Assembly: GCA_964615375.1 (NCBI GenBank)
Contig: CAZTOW010000058.1
Span: forward strand, 1 to 58,614
From: CAZKWG01 sp964615375
GTDB taxonomy: Bacteria; Myxococcota_A; UBA796; CAZKWG01
Reading direction: 5' to 3'
Length of the DNA stretch: 58,614 nt
Shown: positions 18,324-26,778 of the stretch, piece by piece
Position numbering within the stretch: the first letter of the stretch is position 1
How the letters are laid out: each line of letters opens with the position of its first letter
Made by a program: the position numbers and the translations under genes
Notes under the pieces: generated by a model
Seen by the model: only the letters and a program-made list of their open reading frames with translations
Databases searched by the model: none
Told to the model about the DNA's origin: nothing

Positions 18324-19922
18324 TCAGTCCAGGGCCGCCGTCTTGCAGCGTGTGGGTGAGCACTCCAGCTTCACCTCCTGCTCCCCCGAGGCCGGGCGCA
18401 GCAGCGCCGAGCCCGCGTCCACGACCTCGCCGCCGGTGGTGACGCTGATCGCGTAGAGCCCACCCTCCACCAGACAGCCCGGGAGCTCCGTGCGCAGGCC
18501 CGAGCGGGTGAGGCTCACACCCTCCGCGCTCCCGGCGAACCAGGCTCCGATCTGCCCCTCTGGACAGCTCGGGCGCTGACCCGAGCGCGAGCGGGTGGGT
18601 CTGTGCCTGGCCCGGGCGTCCTGAGGGGCCGAGCTCTGCGGCGAGGCTCTGGCCACCGTCGCATCGTCGTCCTCCTGGATCGCCTCAGGCGGCGCCGGCT
18701 CTGGATCGGGTTCGAGCGGCTCGACCACCGGAAGGGCAGGCTCGGGCTCGGGGTCCGGCGCCGGTGGGGGCGGATCAGGGGTCTCCCACAACGACGACAG
18801 CCGCGCCTTCAGCCCCCCCCAGTCCACCTGCGTGGCTCCCCAGATCACCCCTGCAGCCGGCGCCAGGAAGAGCGCGAGCCCCAGCGCGGCCCCCGCCAGG
18901 CGGGGCAGGCGGCTCGGCGAGGGGTCTGGCGGGAGCGGCAGGTTCTCGATGCCCGATCCCGTGCTCTCCTCCAGGCTCCGGCCCGTCCAGCCCAGCGGAT
19001 CCCGGTGCTCACCCTCTCCCAGCAGGGGAGGGACCACGCGCTCGGCCCAGTAGCGGAGCTGCTCGTCGCCCTGCCGGGCGAGCAGGGCGAGACAGCGACG
19101 CTCCACCTCTCGCGCGCTCGGGCGCGAGCCGGGATCGAAGTCCAGCATCTCGGCCAGCATCTGGTGGAGCTCCGGTGGCGCGGAGGGCTGCACCGCGCGC
19201 AGCAGCGTGAGCAGCTCGCGGATCCGGGCGTCCTGGGAGCCCTGGGTGGGCGCCGCCCGACCCATGTTGCGTCGCGTCAACATCTCCCACAGGATCACGC
19301 CGAGAGAGTAGACGTCCCCCTCGTGCCCCTCCTGGAGCACCTCACCCTCCACGCGCCGCGCGCGCTCTGGCGGCATATATGAGGGAGATCCGAAGGTGAT
19401 GAGCCCCGTCTCGGCCTCGCGCCCCTGGAAGTCCGCCCGCGCGATCCCGAAATCCAGGACTTTTACCTCCCCGTGTCGCGTGACGATCACGTTGGTGGGC
19501 TTGATGTCGCGGTGCAGCATGCGCAGGGGGCGCCCGTCGGGGCTCGGCGTCTCGAAGCCTACGCGCAGCGCCGAGGCGATCTCGGAGGCGATCTCCACGG
19601 CCACCCCGACCGGCATGGAGGTCGCGTTGAGGATCCTGCCGATGTTCGCCCCCTCCACGTACTCCATCACGATGGTCGCGCGATCCCCGATGGTCGTCAG
19701 GCGGTCCACGGCGACGATGGCCCGGTGCCTCAGCAGCCCGAGGATCCGGGCCTCGTCCCGCATCCGCTTCTCCACCTCTCCGGGCAGCGCCAGCTCCTCG
19801 CGCAGCACCTTGAGCGCGACCAGCCGGTGGAAGCCCTCCGCGCCCAGATAGCGCGCCAGGTACACCACCCCGAAGCCGCCACTGCCCACCGAGCGGATGA
19901 CCTCATACCGATGTCTCGTCAT
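18324..19922 (-). CDS. Transmembrane Hanks-type Ser/Thr protein kinase
   Basis: A 532-residue membrane kinase. The kinase domain occupies residues about 5-275 with the Gly loop GSGGFGVVYLA, VALKVL, catalytic HRDIKPTNV, DFG (LDFGIAR) and the GSPSYMPPERA activation segment. One transmembrane helix follows near residues 340-365, then a Pro/Asp/Glu-rich periplasmic stretch and a 90-residue C-terminal domain with four Cys (SCPEGQIGAW, LPGCLVEGG, LECSPTRCK). The ATG at 19922 was chosen because GGGAG stands five bases upstream; a TTG at 19949 is an alternative. Convergent with the lectin lipoprotein gene, 21 bases apart. The extracellular domain's ligand is unknown. Confidence 0.92.
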   Translation of the reverse strand: MTRHRYEVIRSVGSGGFGVVYLARYLGAEGFHRLVALKVLREELALPGEVEKRMRDEARILGLLRHRAIVAVDRLTTIGDRATIVMEYVEGANIGRILNATSMPVGVAVEIASEIASALRVGFETPSPDGRPLRMLHRDIKPTNVIVTRHGEVKVLDFGIARADFQGREAETGLITFGSPSYMPPERARRVEGEVLQEGHEGDVYSLGVILWEMLTRRNMGRAAPTQGSQDARIRELLTLLRAVQPSAPPELHQMLAEMLDFDPGSRPSAREVERRCLALLARQGDEQLRYWAERVVPPLLGEGEHRDPLGWTGRSLEESTGSGIENLPLPPDPSPSRLPRLAGAALGLALFLAPAAGVIWGATQVDWGGLKARLSSLWETPDPPPPAPDPEPEPALPVVEPLEPDPEPAPPEAIQEDDDATVARASPQSSAPQDARARHRPTRSRSGQRPSCPEGQIGAWFAGSAEGVSLTRSGLRTELPGCLVEGGLYAISVTTGGEVVDAGSALLRPASGEQEVKLECSPTRCKTAALD

Positions 19923-19972
19923 GACTCCCTCACGTGCTCGAGCGTCCAAGCATCAATGGCCCGAGCGGCCCG

Positions 19973-19995
19973 ATCTGGGTCAGTCCAGATGTCAA
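19973..19995. promoter_or_regulatory. Dyad and -35-like TTGACA upstream of the kinase gene
   Basis: ATCTGG-GTCAGT-CCAGAT (19973-19990) is a perfect 6-bp inverted repeat between the MFS and kinase genes. On the minus strand it is directly preceded by TTGACA (19995-19990). No good -10 lies at the standard distance, so either the operator or the -35 reading may be wrong. Its place suggests control of the kinase gene. Confidence 0.35.
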
Positions 19996-21197
19996 CTTAC
20001 CGGATCACGGCGTGAGACCTGTGTATCACGCCTGCGGAGCGCCCACCACACCAGCGGCGCCGCCAGCGCGTACAGGCCCACCGCCACCACCCAGGCCGCG
20101 CCGTCCCAGCTCCCGCGGGAGCGCGCGTAGACCAGCGAGAACAAGAGCGGCCCCACCACCGTCGCCAGGCTGACCACGCTGGACAGCACGCCCTGGAGCC
20201 GGCCCTGGTGCTCCTCCCCCACCTCCGCGCTCAGGATGGCCTGCAGGGCAGGGACGCTCAGCCCGCTCAGCACGAAGAGCGGCAGCAGCGCGAACAGCAT
20301 CCACCCCTGGCCGGCCATCGCCAGCGCCACGCAGGCCAGGGACTCCCCCACGATCCCCAGCATCACGGTGGCCCGCTCGCCGAAGCGGCGGGTCACCGGC
20401 CCGGTCAACCCCGCCTGCGCCCCGGCGTGCAGCAGGCCGTAGACCGTCAGCGAGAGCCCCACCATCATCGCGCCCCAGCCGAAGCGGTCCTCGCAGAAGA
20501 GCACCCAGGTCGTCCCGTAGACCTGCGCGACGAGGTTCACCACCGCGTACAGGCCGAGCGGGGCGCGCAGGCCGCGCAGGCTGAGCCCCCAGCGGAGCTG
20601 CGCCAGCGGGTTGAGCGTGATCTCGGAGCGCGAGGTGTCCGAGCCCTTGCGCGTCTCCGGCAGCATCAGCAGCGCGAAGACCAGGTTGATCGTGCACAGG
20701 ATCGCCGCCGCCACGAAGGGGGCGCGCAGGTTCCAGGCCCCCAGCACCCCGCCCAGGAGCGGCCCCACCACGAAGCCCAGGCCGAAGCAGGCGTGCAGCC
20801 AGCCGAAGCGCCCGGCGCGCTCTCCCTCCGGCGTCACGTCGGCGATCACCGCCGTCGCCACCGCCACGTTCGCCGCCGAGACGCCCGCGATGGCCCGCCC
20901 CACGAAGAGCATCCACAGGGCCGGCGCCACCGCCATCAGCGCGTAGTCCACCGCCCCGCCCAGCAGCGAGAGCACCAGGACCGGCCGTCGCCCGAAGCGG
21001 TCGCTTGCCGCCCCCAGCAGCGGCGCGAAGAGGAGCTGCATCACGGCGAAGACCGACATCATCGCGCCGTAGCGCACCGTGATCTCATCGGTCCCGTCGA
21101 GCTGCCGCATCAGCTCCGGCAGGATGGGGAACATGAGCCCGATGCCGATGGCGTCCAGCGTCACGGCCGCGAGGATGATGGCCAGGGTTCGGGTCAG
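19992..21197 (-). CDS. MFS efflux transporter (TetA/DHA1-like)
   Basis: A 401-residue, twelve-helix major facilitator. The first helix is followed by motif A, APLLGAASDRFGRRPVLVLSLLG, and later the typical GFVVGPLLGGVLG of drug:H+ antiporters and LPETRKG between halves. The frame has no ATG, GTG or TTG early enough to include a complete first helix: the first GTG is at 21164. A CTG at 21197, six bases after GAGG, gives MTRTLAIILAAVTLDAIGIG, a normal first transmembrane segment, so CTG is chosen with moderate certainty. Divergent from the radical SAM gene; it could export its product, but this is inference. Confidence 0.88.
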   Translation of the reverse strand: MTRTLAIILAAVTLDAIGIGLMFPILPELMRQLDGTDEITVRYGAMMSVFAVMQLLFAPLLGAASDRFGRRPVLVLSLLGGAVDYALMAVAPALWMLFVGRAIAGVSAANVAVATAVIADVTPEGERAGRFGWLHACFGLGFVVGPLLGGVLGAWNLRAPFVAAAILCTINLVFALLMLPETRKGSDTSRSEITLNPLAQLRWGLSLRGLRAPLGLYAVVNLVAQVYGTTWVLFCEDRFGWGAMMVGLSLTVYGLLHAGAQAGLTGPVTRRFGERATVMLGIVGESLACVALAMAGQGWMLFALLPLFVLSGLSVPALQAILSAEVGEEHQGRLQGVLSSVVSLATVVGPLLFSLVYARSRGSWDGAAWVVAVGLYALAAPLVWWALRRRDTQVSRRDPVS

Positions 21198-21256
21198 GGG
21201 GGCCTCGACGGACCCCCATCTATCCCGCTCCTCGCCCGCCGCGATACGATCCTCCC

Positions 21257-22486
21257 ATGCGCACCGCCCGAACCCTCCGGCCCGAGGACCTCGGCCAGAA
21301 CAAGCCCATCTACACGGTCTGGGAGATCACGCTGCGCTGCGACCACGCCTGCGCGCACTGCGGCTCCCGCGCCGCCCCCACCGCGGGGGAGGTCCGCCCG
21401 GACGAGCTCTCCACCGCCGAGCTGCTGGACGTCGCCGCCTCCCTGGTCCGCCTGGGCAGCCGCGAGGTCACCCTGATCGGCGGCGAGGCCTACCTGCGCC
21501 CCGACGTCTACGAGATCGTGCGCTTCCTCCACGAGCGGGGCGTGCGGGTGACCATGCAGACCGGCGGGCTCGCCTTCACCGCGGATCGCGCCCGGCGCTT
21601 CAAGGAGGCGGGCCTCGCCGCCCTCGGCGTCTCGCTGGACGGCCCCCCGGAGGCCCACGACCGCCTGCGCGCCCGGCCCGGCAGCCACCTCGCCGCCCTG
21701 CGCGCGCTGGACGTGGCGCGGGCCGAGGGCATCACCACCACCTCCAACATGCAGGTGAACCAGCTCAACCGGCACCTGATCCGCGAGACCTGCCGGATCA
21801 TCCGCGATCACGGCGTGCAGGTCTGGCGCCCCCAGCTCACCGTCCCCATGGGCCGCGCCGCCGACCACCCCGACTGGATCCTCCAGCCCTGGATGGTGCT
21901 CGACGTCATCGACACCCTCGCCGAGCTCCAGATCCAGGCCATCATCGAGGCCCGCGCCGCCGGCACCCCGCCCGGCCGCGCCTTCCACATCGTCGCCGCC
22001 AACAACGTCGGCTATTTCGGCCCCCACGAGCAGCTCCTCCGCAGCCGCCCCGGCGGGCGCGAGAGCTGGTGGGCCGGCTGCAACGCCGGTCGCTACGTGC
22101 TGGGCATCGAGAGCGACGGGGCGGTCAAGGGCTGCCCCTCCCTGCCCACCGCGCCCTATGTGGGCGGCAACGTGCGCGATCTGTCGCTGGAGCAGATCTG
22201 GGAGAGCGCGCCCGAGGTCGGCTTCACCCGGGAGCTCGGGACCGAGGAGCTCTGGGGCTTCTGCCAGAGCTGCTACTACGCCGACGTCTGCAAGGCGGGC
22301 TGCAACTTCACCGCGCACTGCACGCTGGGTCGGCGGGGCAACAACCCCTTCTGCTACTACCGCGCCGACCAGCTCCGGCGGAAGGGCCAGCGCGAGCGCC
22401 TGATCCCGGTCGAGCAGCCCGCCGGGATCCCCTACGACTTCGGCCGCTTCGAGCTCGCCCTGGAGCCCTGGGAGACGAAAAACTAG
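21257..22486 (+). CDS. Radical SAM/SPASM-domain enzyme
   Basis: A 409-residue cytosolic radical SAM enzyme. C28, C32 and C35 (CDHACAHC) form the SAM-binding [4Fe-4S] motif, followed by the GGE-like IGGEAYLRPD. The C-terminal part carries many Cys in SPASM style (WWAGCNAG, VKGCPS, CQSCYYADVCKAGC, AHC, NPFC) for auxiliary clusters. SPASM proteins most often modify ribosomally made peptides or act as dehydrogenases. A -10-like GATACGAT sits only 6 bases before the ATG, so the mRNA may be nearly leaderless. It ends tail-to-tail with the Cys-containing small protein gene, overlapping by 4 bases. Confidence 0.92.
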   Translation: MRTARTLRPEDLGQNKPIYTVWEITLRCDHACAHCGSRAAPTAGEVRPDELSTAELLDVAASLVRLGSREVTLIGGEAYLRPDVYEIVRFLHERGVRVTMQTGGLAFTADRARRFKEAGLAALGVSLDGPPEAHDRLRARPGSHLAALRALDVARAEGITTTSNMQVNQLNRHLIRETCRIIRDHGVQVWRPQLTVPMGRAADHPDWILQPWMVLDVIDTLAELQIQAIIEARAAGTPPGRAFHIVAANNVGYFGPHEQLLRSRPGGRESWWAGCNAGRYVLGIESDGAVKGCPSLPTAPYVGGNVRDLSLEQIWESAPEVGFTRELGTEELWGFCQSCYYADVCKAGCNFTAHCTLGRRGNNPFCYYRADQLRRKGQRERLIPVEQPAGIPYDFGRFELALEPWETKN

Positions 22487-22833
22487 GTGTTATCGTTCCC
22501 GTCGCAGTTGGAGTCGATCCCGTCGTCCGCGGTCTCGGTCGCCTCCGGGTGGATGGCCGGATCGTCGTCCGCGCAGTCCCCGTCGCGCACCGTCCATCCG
22601 TCCTCGTCATCGTCCACGTAGCCCGTGTCGATGACCCCGTACTCGGCCTGCACGCCGCTGTCCGGCACCCCGTACTTCGACTGCCCTACGCAGCCGTTCA
22701 TGCCCAGCGAGAGCCCCAGCAGCAGGGCCGCCGCCGCCCGCCCCGAGGCGCCGTCCACGTAGCCCTCTCCGCAGTGAGGGCAGGTGATCTCCGTCAGACG
22801 ACCGTAGCAGCCGCAGCTCGAGCAGGCGCGCAT
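22483..22833 (-). CDS. Zinc-ribbon / MopE-repeat small membrane or lipoprotein
   Basis: A 116-residue protein. It opens with a zinc-ribbon-like module (CSSCGC...CPHCGEG), followed by a hydrophobic stretch AAAALLLGLSLGMNGC with a possible lipobox, a linker with YGV repeats, and one MopE-type repeat (DGDCADDDPAIHPEATETADDGIDSNCDG). The order is odd: a zinc ribbon before a membrane segment would lie in the cytosol while the MopE part is outside. Start is the ATG at 22833; the longer upstream frame runs antisense through the methyltransferase gene. Overlaps the radical SAM gene tail-to-tail by 4 bases. Confidence 0.7.
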   Translation of the reverse strand: MRACSSCGCYGRLTEITCPHCGEGYVDGASGRAAAALLLGLSLGMNGCVGQSKYGVPDSGVQAEYGVIDTGYVDDDEDGWTVRDGDCADDDPAIHPEATETADDGIDSNCDGNDNT

Positions 22834-22890
22834 GGCTCCCCCTTCGGATCGGAGCTTGTCACGAGGCGCCCGGCCGGTCAAGTTCTTCGG

Positions 22891-23703
22891 ATGCAAAGCG
22901 CCACGCTCGACAACCTCAACCACTTCCACGACCGCCACGCGGGCGCCAGCGACCGGATCTTCGGCGCGGCCGACGCGGGCGGCGGCAGGACCTCCTACGA
23001 CCTGCTGGTGGACGAGGTCCCCGCGGACGCCGCCTCCGTCCTCGATCTCGCCTGCGGGGACGGGCCCGTGCTCCAGCGCCTGCGCGCGCGCGGGCATGCC
23101 CGCCTGGTGGGGCTGGACCAGAGCCAGGCCGAGCTCGCCGCCGCCCGCCGCCGCCTGGGCCCGGAGGCCGAGCTGGTCCACGGCCTGGCCCAGGCGCTCC
23201 CGTTCCCGGACAGCAGCTTCGAAGCCGTGAGCTGCCACATGGCGCTCATGCTGATGGACCAGCCGGCGGAGGTGATCTCCGAGCTCCACCGCGTGCTCGT
23301 CCCCGGCGGGACCCTGGCCTTCGTCGTGGGTCGCTGGGAGGGCACCCCCCCCGAGCAGGCCCTCCTCTGGAGCTTCCTCCGGGCGCGCTTCGTCGAGGAG
23401 GCGATCGACCTGAAGTTCGGCGAGGGCGAGTGGGGGCGCGAAGACTGGATCGCCGCCCTGCTGGAGCCCGGCTTCGAGGAGCTCCGCTTCCACGGGCTGG
23501 AGACCTGCTCCCGCGTGCCCATCGGCGAGCTCGCGCGCTGGCTCGGCGTGACCTACTACCCGGTGGACCGGATCTCGGAGGAGGGGCGCGCGGCCCTGGC
23601 CGCCTTCATCGCGGAGAACGCCGCGACCCTGGCCCCTGACGGCGTCTTCCCCTGGACGCTCGAGATGCGGCTGGGCGTCGCCCGCCGCCGGGGCGCCGCG
23701 TGA
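22891..23703 (+). CDS. Class I SAM-dependent methyltransferase
   Basis: A 270-residue cytosolic methyltransferase. Motif I is VLDLACGDGP (about residues 51-60), with the acidic SAM-ribose residue in VGLDQSQAELAAA, then ALPFPDSSFEAVSCHMALMLM and the PGGTLAFVV strand. The overall order matches Methyltransf_11-type enzymes. The start at the ATG at 22891 gives MQSATLDNLNHFHDRHAG. The stop overlaps the GTG start of the SGNH hydrolase gene, so the two are translationally coupled. Substrate unknown. Confidence 0.88.
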   Translation: MQSATLDNLNHFHDRHAGASDRIFGAADAGGGRTSYDLLVDEVPADAASVLDLACGDGPVLQRLRARGHARLVGLDQSQAELAAARRRLGPEAELVHGLAQALPFPDSSFEAVSCHMALMLMDQPAEVISELHRVLVPGGTLAFVVGRWEGTPPEQALLWSFLRARFVEEAIDLKFGEGEWGREDWIAALLEPGFEELRFHGLETCSRVPIGELARWLGVTYYPVDRISEEGRAALAAFIAENAATLAPDGVFPWTLEMRLGVARRRGAA

Positions 23704-24857
23704 AGACCCCGCCGCGCCCGCCCACCGCCGCCGCGCTCAGCCGGGCCGCCCGTCGGGCCGAGGCCCGCCGCCGCTGGGTCTTTCGTCTGGGCACTTTGGC
23801 ACTAGGCCTTGTCGTATCCATCCCGCTCGGCGAGCTGGTCGCGCGGATCCTCAAGCCCTCCGGCAACGCCGATCTGCTCTTCGGATCGCCGCTCTCCGCG
23901 CCCTACGGGCTCTACGTCACCGACCCGCAGCTCTTGCAGGTCCCCGCGGCCAACTTCCAGGGGGAGGTCAGCTCGCTGGACTTCCGCGTGCCCATCCGCA
24001 CCAACCAGCTCGGCCTGCGCGGCCCGGAGGTCCCGCCGCGCTCACTCACGCCGCGCTGGCTGGTGGTGGGCGACTCGTTCACCCTCTCCGTGCAGGTGCC
24101 CGAGGAGCAGACCTTCCAGGCGGGGCTGGCGACGCGCCTCGGCGCCGAGGTCTGGAACGCGGGCGTGGACGGCTACTCCACCTGGCAGGCCACCGGGCGC
24201 TATGAGCGGCTGGAGCCCGAGCTGGACCCGGACGGCGTGCTCCTGCTCTTCTTCACCGGCAACGATCTGGCGGACAACACGGATTTCCCGAAGCGCCTGG
24301 CCAACGCCTCGGGGATGCCCACGGGCGTCCCGGTCACCGTGCCCACCCACTCGGGCCTGGAGCGCTGGCTGATCGGCCACTCCTACCTCTACGGCCAGTG
24401 GCGGGTGCGGCAGCGGGCCAACGCCCTGGCCAGCGGCCAGGACATGATGTTCCGCATGTGGCAGAAGGAGCTGATGCTCTTCCACCAGGACGGGGCCAGC
24501 CTGCTCCAGCAGGGCATGAGCGACACCTGGCAGGCCCTCCAGCAGCTCCAGCAGGCCACCGAGGCCCACGGCGACCGCCTCGTGGTGGCGGTCACGCCGC
24601 CGGCCTTCGCCATCAACCAGGAGCGGATCGCGCCGACCATGACCATGGTGGGCCTGGACCCCGCGCGCGCCGACGTGGACGCCCCCGCGCTGGCGGTGAT
24701 GGGCGTCCTGGAGAGCCTGGGCATTCGAGGCTGTGATCTGACCAGCGCCCTCCGCGCTGAGCGGGCCCGCGGCCTGTACTACACCTTCGACGGCCACTGG
24801 ACGCCGGAGGGGCACGCCCTGGTGGCCGAGCTGCTGGAGGCATGCGTCCGGGGCTGA
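23700..24857 (+). CDS. Membrane-anchored SGNH/GDSL-type hydrolase
   Basis: A 385-residue protein with an N-terminal transmembrane anchor (FRLGTLALGLVVSIPLGELVARI, about residues 24-46). The rest is a periplasmic or extracytoplasmic SGNH fold: block I GDSFTLSVQVP (nucleophile Ser), a Gly in NAGVDGYS, Asn in FTGNDLADN, and the Asp/His block DGHWTPEGHALVAELL. Such domains act as esterases or O-acetyltransferase partners. The GTG start overlaps the TGA of the methyltransferase gene. Substrate unknown; polysaccharide or lipid acyl groups are likely for anchored members. Confidence 0.85.
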   Translation: MKTPPRPPTAAALSRAARRAEARRRWVFRLGTLALGLVVSIPLGELVARILKPSGNADLLFGSPLSAPYGLYVTDPQLLQVPAANFQGEVSSLDFRVPIRTNQLGLRGPEVPPRSLTPRWLVVGDSFTLSVQVPEEQTFQAGLATRLGAEVWNAGVDGYSTWQATGRYERLEPELDPDGVLLLFFTGNDLADNTDFPKRLANASGMPTGVPVTVPTHSGLERWLIGHSYLYGQWRVRQRANALASGQDMMFRMWQKELMLFHQDGASLLQQGMSDTWQALQQLQQATEAHGDRLVVAVTPPAFAINQERIAPTMTMVGLDPARADVDAPALAVMGVLESLGIRGCDLTSALRAERARGLYYTFDGHWTPEGHALVAELLEACVRG

Positions 24858-24906
24858 GGCCCACCCTGACATCCGTGTCGCAGGTCGGCGCGCGCGCTGC
24901 GGACGG

Positions 24907-24956
24907 CTCTGAAGGACGATGTGGAGTATCATCGGTGTAACATCGATGATTCAGAG
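24907..24956. promoter_or_regulatory. Dyad upstream of the sigma54 promoter
   Basis: ATCATCG (24928-24934) and CGATGAT (24944-24950) form a perfect 7-bp dyad around GTGTAACAT. Outer arms CTCTGA (24907-24912) and TCAGAG (24951-24956) extend the right side. Its centre is about 56 bases before the start point expected from the sigma54 promoter. This fits an activator-binding site or a structured element; which is unknown. Confidence 0.55.
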
Positions 24957-24967
24957 ATCGCCGCGCA

Positions 24968-24983
24968 TGGCACGCCCCTTGCA
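24968..24983 (+). promoter_or_regulatory. sigma54 (-24/-12) promoter
   Basis: TGGCAC-GCCCC-TTGCA matches the sigma54 consensus TGGCAC-N5-TTGCA at every fixed position, with GG and GC 10 bases apart. It lies 25 bases before the ATG at 25008, and GGAGG (24998-25002) stands between as ribosome binding site. It would drive the small glycine-rich protein gene, and transcription would need an NtrC-type activator. Confidence 0.85.
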
Positions 24984-25007
24984 ATCTTCGGTGGCGTGGA
25001 GGTCCCC

Positions 25008-25514
25008 ATGTTCGCCCGTACGCTCTCCGTCCTGCTCTCGCTCCTCGCGCTCTCCGCCCCCGCCCAGGCCGGAGATGGATCGGTCGGACTGGCCGCCCTC
25101 GGCGGCGAGATCGGCGGCGCCGCGGCGGGCTTCGTCGTGGGCGGCGGCCTGGGGGTCGTGGCCTGCAGGGCCAGCCAGGGCTGGGAGTGCTACATGCCGC
25201 TGATGACCGCGCCCATCGGCGGACTGGTGGGCGGCATCGCCGGGGCCAGCTGGGCCGGCGGAAAGCGGGCGGAGAAGCTCGGGCTCGCCGATCGCAGCGT
25301 GCGTCGCTGGACCGCCGCGGTGGGCCTCGGCGGCGTCGCGCTGAGCGCCGGTGGCCTCGAGCTGGAGAGCGAGCCCCTGCTCTACGGCGGGCTGGCCGTG
25401 ACCGCGCTGGGGATGCCCGTGGCCGCCGGGCTGGCCGCGGGCGACGGCGGCGTCTCCCTCGCCCCCACCTGGTCGCGCGAGGCCGTCGGCCTGCGGGTCA
25501 GCGGGTCCTTCTGA
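25008..25514 (+). CDS. Small glycine-rich secreted/membrane protein
   Basis: A 168-residue protein with a signal peptide (MFARTLSVLLSLLALSAPAQA). After cleavage it contains glycine-zipper-like membrane segments (GGEIGGAAAGFVVGGGLGVVAC, APIGGLVGGIAGASWAGG, AVGLGGVALSAGG, GGLAVTALGMPVAAGLAAG). The Gly/Ala periodicity suggests tight helix packing in the envelope. The ATG at 25008 was preferred to an upstream in-frame ATG at 24921 because the sigma54 promoter and the Shine-Dalgarno lie between them. No family recognised. Sigma54 control suggests an environmental or developmental response. Confidence 0.75.
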   Translation: MFARTLSVLLSLLALSAPAQAGDGSVGLAALGGEIGGAAAGFVVGGGLGVVACRASQGWECYMPLMTAPIGGLVGGIAGASWAGGKRAEKLGLADRSVRRWTAAVGLGGVALSAGGLELESEPLLYGGLAVTALGMPVAAGLAAGDGGVSLAPTWSREAVGLRVSGSF

Positions 25515-25560
25515 GGGTGGACCCCCGCGCGCCCGGATAGGAGGGCGTGGGGGTGGGACC

Positions 25561-26001
25561 ATGGGCGAGCGGGGGAGCTCCCTTCGGTTGGACGCGCGGG
25601 ACCTGCGGGTGCTGCACGTCAGCGCGGCCTGGATGTCGGGGATGCTGCCGGCCCTGGTGGACGGCATCGCCCGCGAGCTCTACGTCCACCCCGACGCCCG
25701 GCCCTACTACAGCACCCTGGAGCAGGTCCGCGGGCAGTCCATGGCCTGGATCGGGGGCGTGCTGGCGGCCCCGGACCTGGACGCGCTGGAGGCGCTGCTG
25801 GTCCGCGTGGCGCGCGTCCACCGGCGCATCGGCATCGGCGACGCCTTCTTCGTCGAGATCTGCGCCCTCGTCGGCGAGCACGTCTCCCGCGCCGTGGACG
25901 CCATGCCCGTGAGCCCGGAGGTCCGCGCGGGCGTGATCCGCACCTTCACCCGCCTGCTGTTCCGGCAGGTGGCCCTCTTCTGTGCCGAGCCCGCACCCTG
26001 A
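25561..26001 (+). CDS. Single-domain globin-like protein (protoglobin/globin-sensor type)
   Basis: A 146-residue all-helical cytosolic protein that resembles the heme-binding domain of globin-coupled sensors and protoglobins. The segment VARVHRRIGIGDAFFVE matches the F-helix region, where the His of (I/V)xxVHxRIG is the proximal heme ligand. Preceding helices (LRVLHVSAAWMSGMLPALVDGIARELYVHPDARPY) fit the N-terminal part. No output domain is fused, so it would act as a stand-alone O2/NO binder or partner. Its last 34 bases are duplicated at 26801-26834 beyond the Uma2 gene. Confidence 0.6.
   Translation: MGERGSSLRLDARDLRVLHVSAAWMSGMLPALVDGIARELYVHPDARPYYSTLEQVRGQSMAWIGGVLAAPDLDALEALLVRVARVHRRIGIGDAFFVEICALVGEHVSRAVDAMPVSPEVRAGVIRTFTRLLFRQVALFCAEPAP
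25968..26001. repeat. Direct repeat, left copy (34 bp)
   Basis: GGTGGCCCTCTTCTGTGCCG and the following 14 bases up to TGA (the stop of the globin-like gene) are repeated exactly at 26801-26834. Similarity continues imperfectly on both sides. The two copies bracket the Uma2 gene. Confidence 0.85.
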
Positions 26002-26022
26002 AGGGAGGGGCGAAGGCGCGGC

Positions 26023-26703
26023 TCAGAGCTCGACCCCCAGCTCCCGCAGGCGGGCCGCCAGCGCGTCGGCGCGGGCTCTCTCGGCCTCGGCGCGGGCCTG
26101 GGCGCTGAGCTCGTCGGCCACGATCTCGGTGACGGTGCGGAAGCGCGCCCCGGACGGCCCCCAGACCGCAGGCTCGCTGCCCTCATAGCCGAATCGGATC
26201 TTCAGGCGCGGGCTCACCCAGCCGTCCATGGAGGGGACGTCCGCCAGCCGGCCATCGACTCGCGTGTAGCCGATCCAGGACCGGCCCTCCGGGTCGAGGA
26301 TGTAGTACTCCTCGACCCCGTGGAGATCGTAGAAGATGAACTTCTTCGTCATCTCCGCGAGCGTGTTGCTGGGCGAGAGCACCTCGAAGACCACCTGCGG
26401 GGCGATCCCGCCCTCTTCCCACTGCCGGTAGCTGCGGCGGTGACCCTTGGGGCGCCCGAAGGCCACGAAGGCGTCGGGGGCCTGCACCACGGCAGGTCGC
26501 CCCTCCACCGGGTACCAGAACAGATCTCCGGCGACGAAGTCGGGGACCAGCGCGTTCAGCCCCGTGATCAGCGTGATGATCCATTCCTGCTGGATGGTGT
26601 TCTCGGCCATCGGCTTCCCGTCGGTCTCCGGGTACACCAGCTCCGTCTCCCCAGGACGCCCGTCGGTGGACCGCTCCCAGGGCAGGCTCTTTGCAGCGAG
26701 CAT
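26023..26703 (-). CDS. Uma2-family (DUF820) PD-(D/E)XK nuclease-like protein
   Basis: A 226-residue protein of the Uma2 family, which has a restriction-endonuclease-like fold and is often multicopy in myxobacteria and cyanobacteria. Visible family marks are LVPDFVAGDLFWYPVEG, QAPDAFVAFG, APQVVFEVLSPSNTLAEMTKKFIFYDLHGVEEYYILDP (containing the PD..ExK-like active-site residues), and a helical Ala/Arg/Glu-rich tail. The start was set at the ATG at 26703. The gene lies opposite to the globin-like gene and between 34-bp direct repeats, which suggests it arrived by insertion. Confidence 0.88.
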   Translation of the reverse strand: MLAAKSLPWERSTDGRPGETELVYPETDGKPMAENTIQQEWIITLITGLNALVPDFVAGDLFWYPVEGRPAVVQAPDAFVAFGRPKGHRRSYRQWEEGGIAPQVVFEVLSPSNTLAEMTKKFIFYDLHGVEEYYILDPEGRSWIGYTRVDGRLADVPSMDGWVSPRLKIRFGYEGSEPAVWGPSGARFRTVTEIVADELSAQARAEAERARADALAARLRELGVEL

Positions 26704-26778
26704 GGTAGACCTCCGCGACCAGGATAACACGGGAGATCAGGTCGCGAGGGGCAGACCCAGGGGTCCGTCGGCCCACCG

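Noticed and set aside
24921..25007. N-terminal extension of the glycine-rich protein from ATG 24921
   Set aside because: The sigma54 promoter and the ribosome binding site lie between this ATG and 25008, and the signal peptide begins at 25008.
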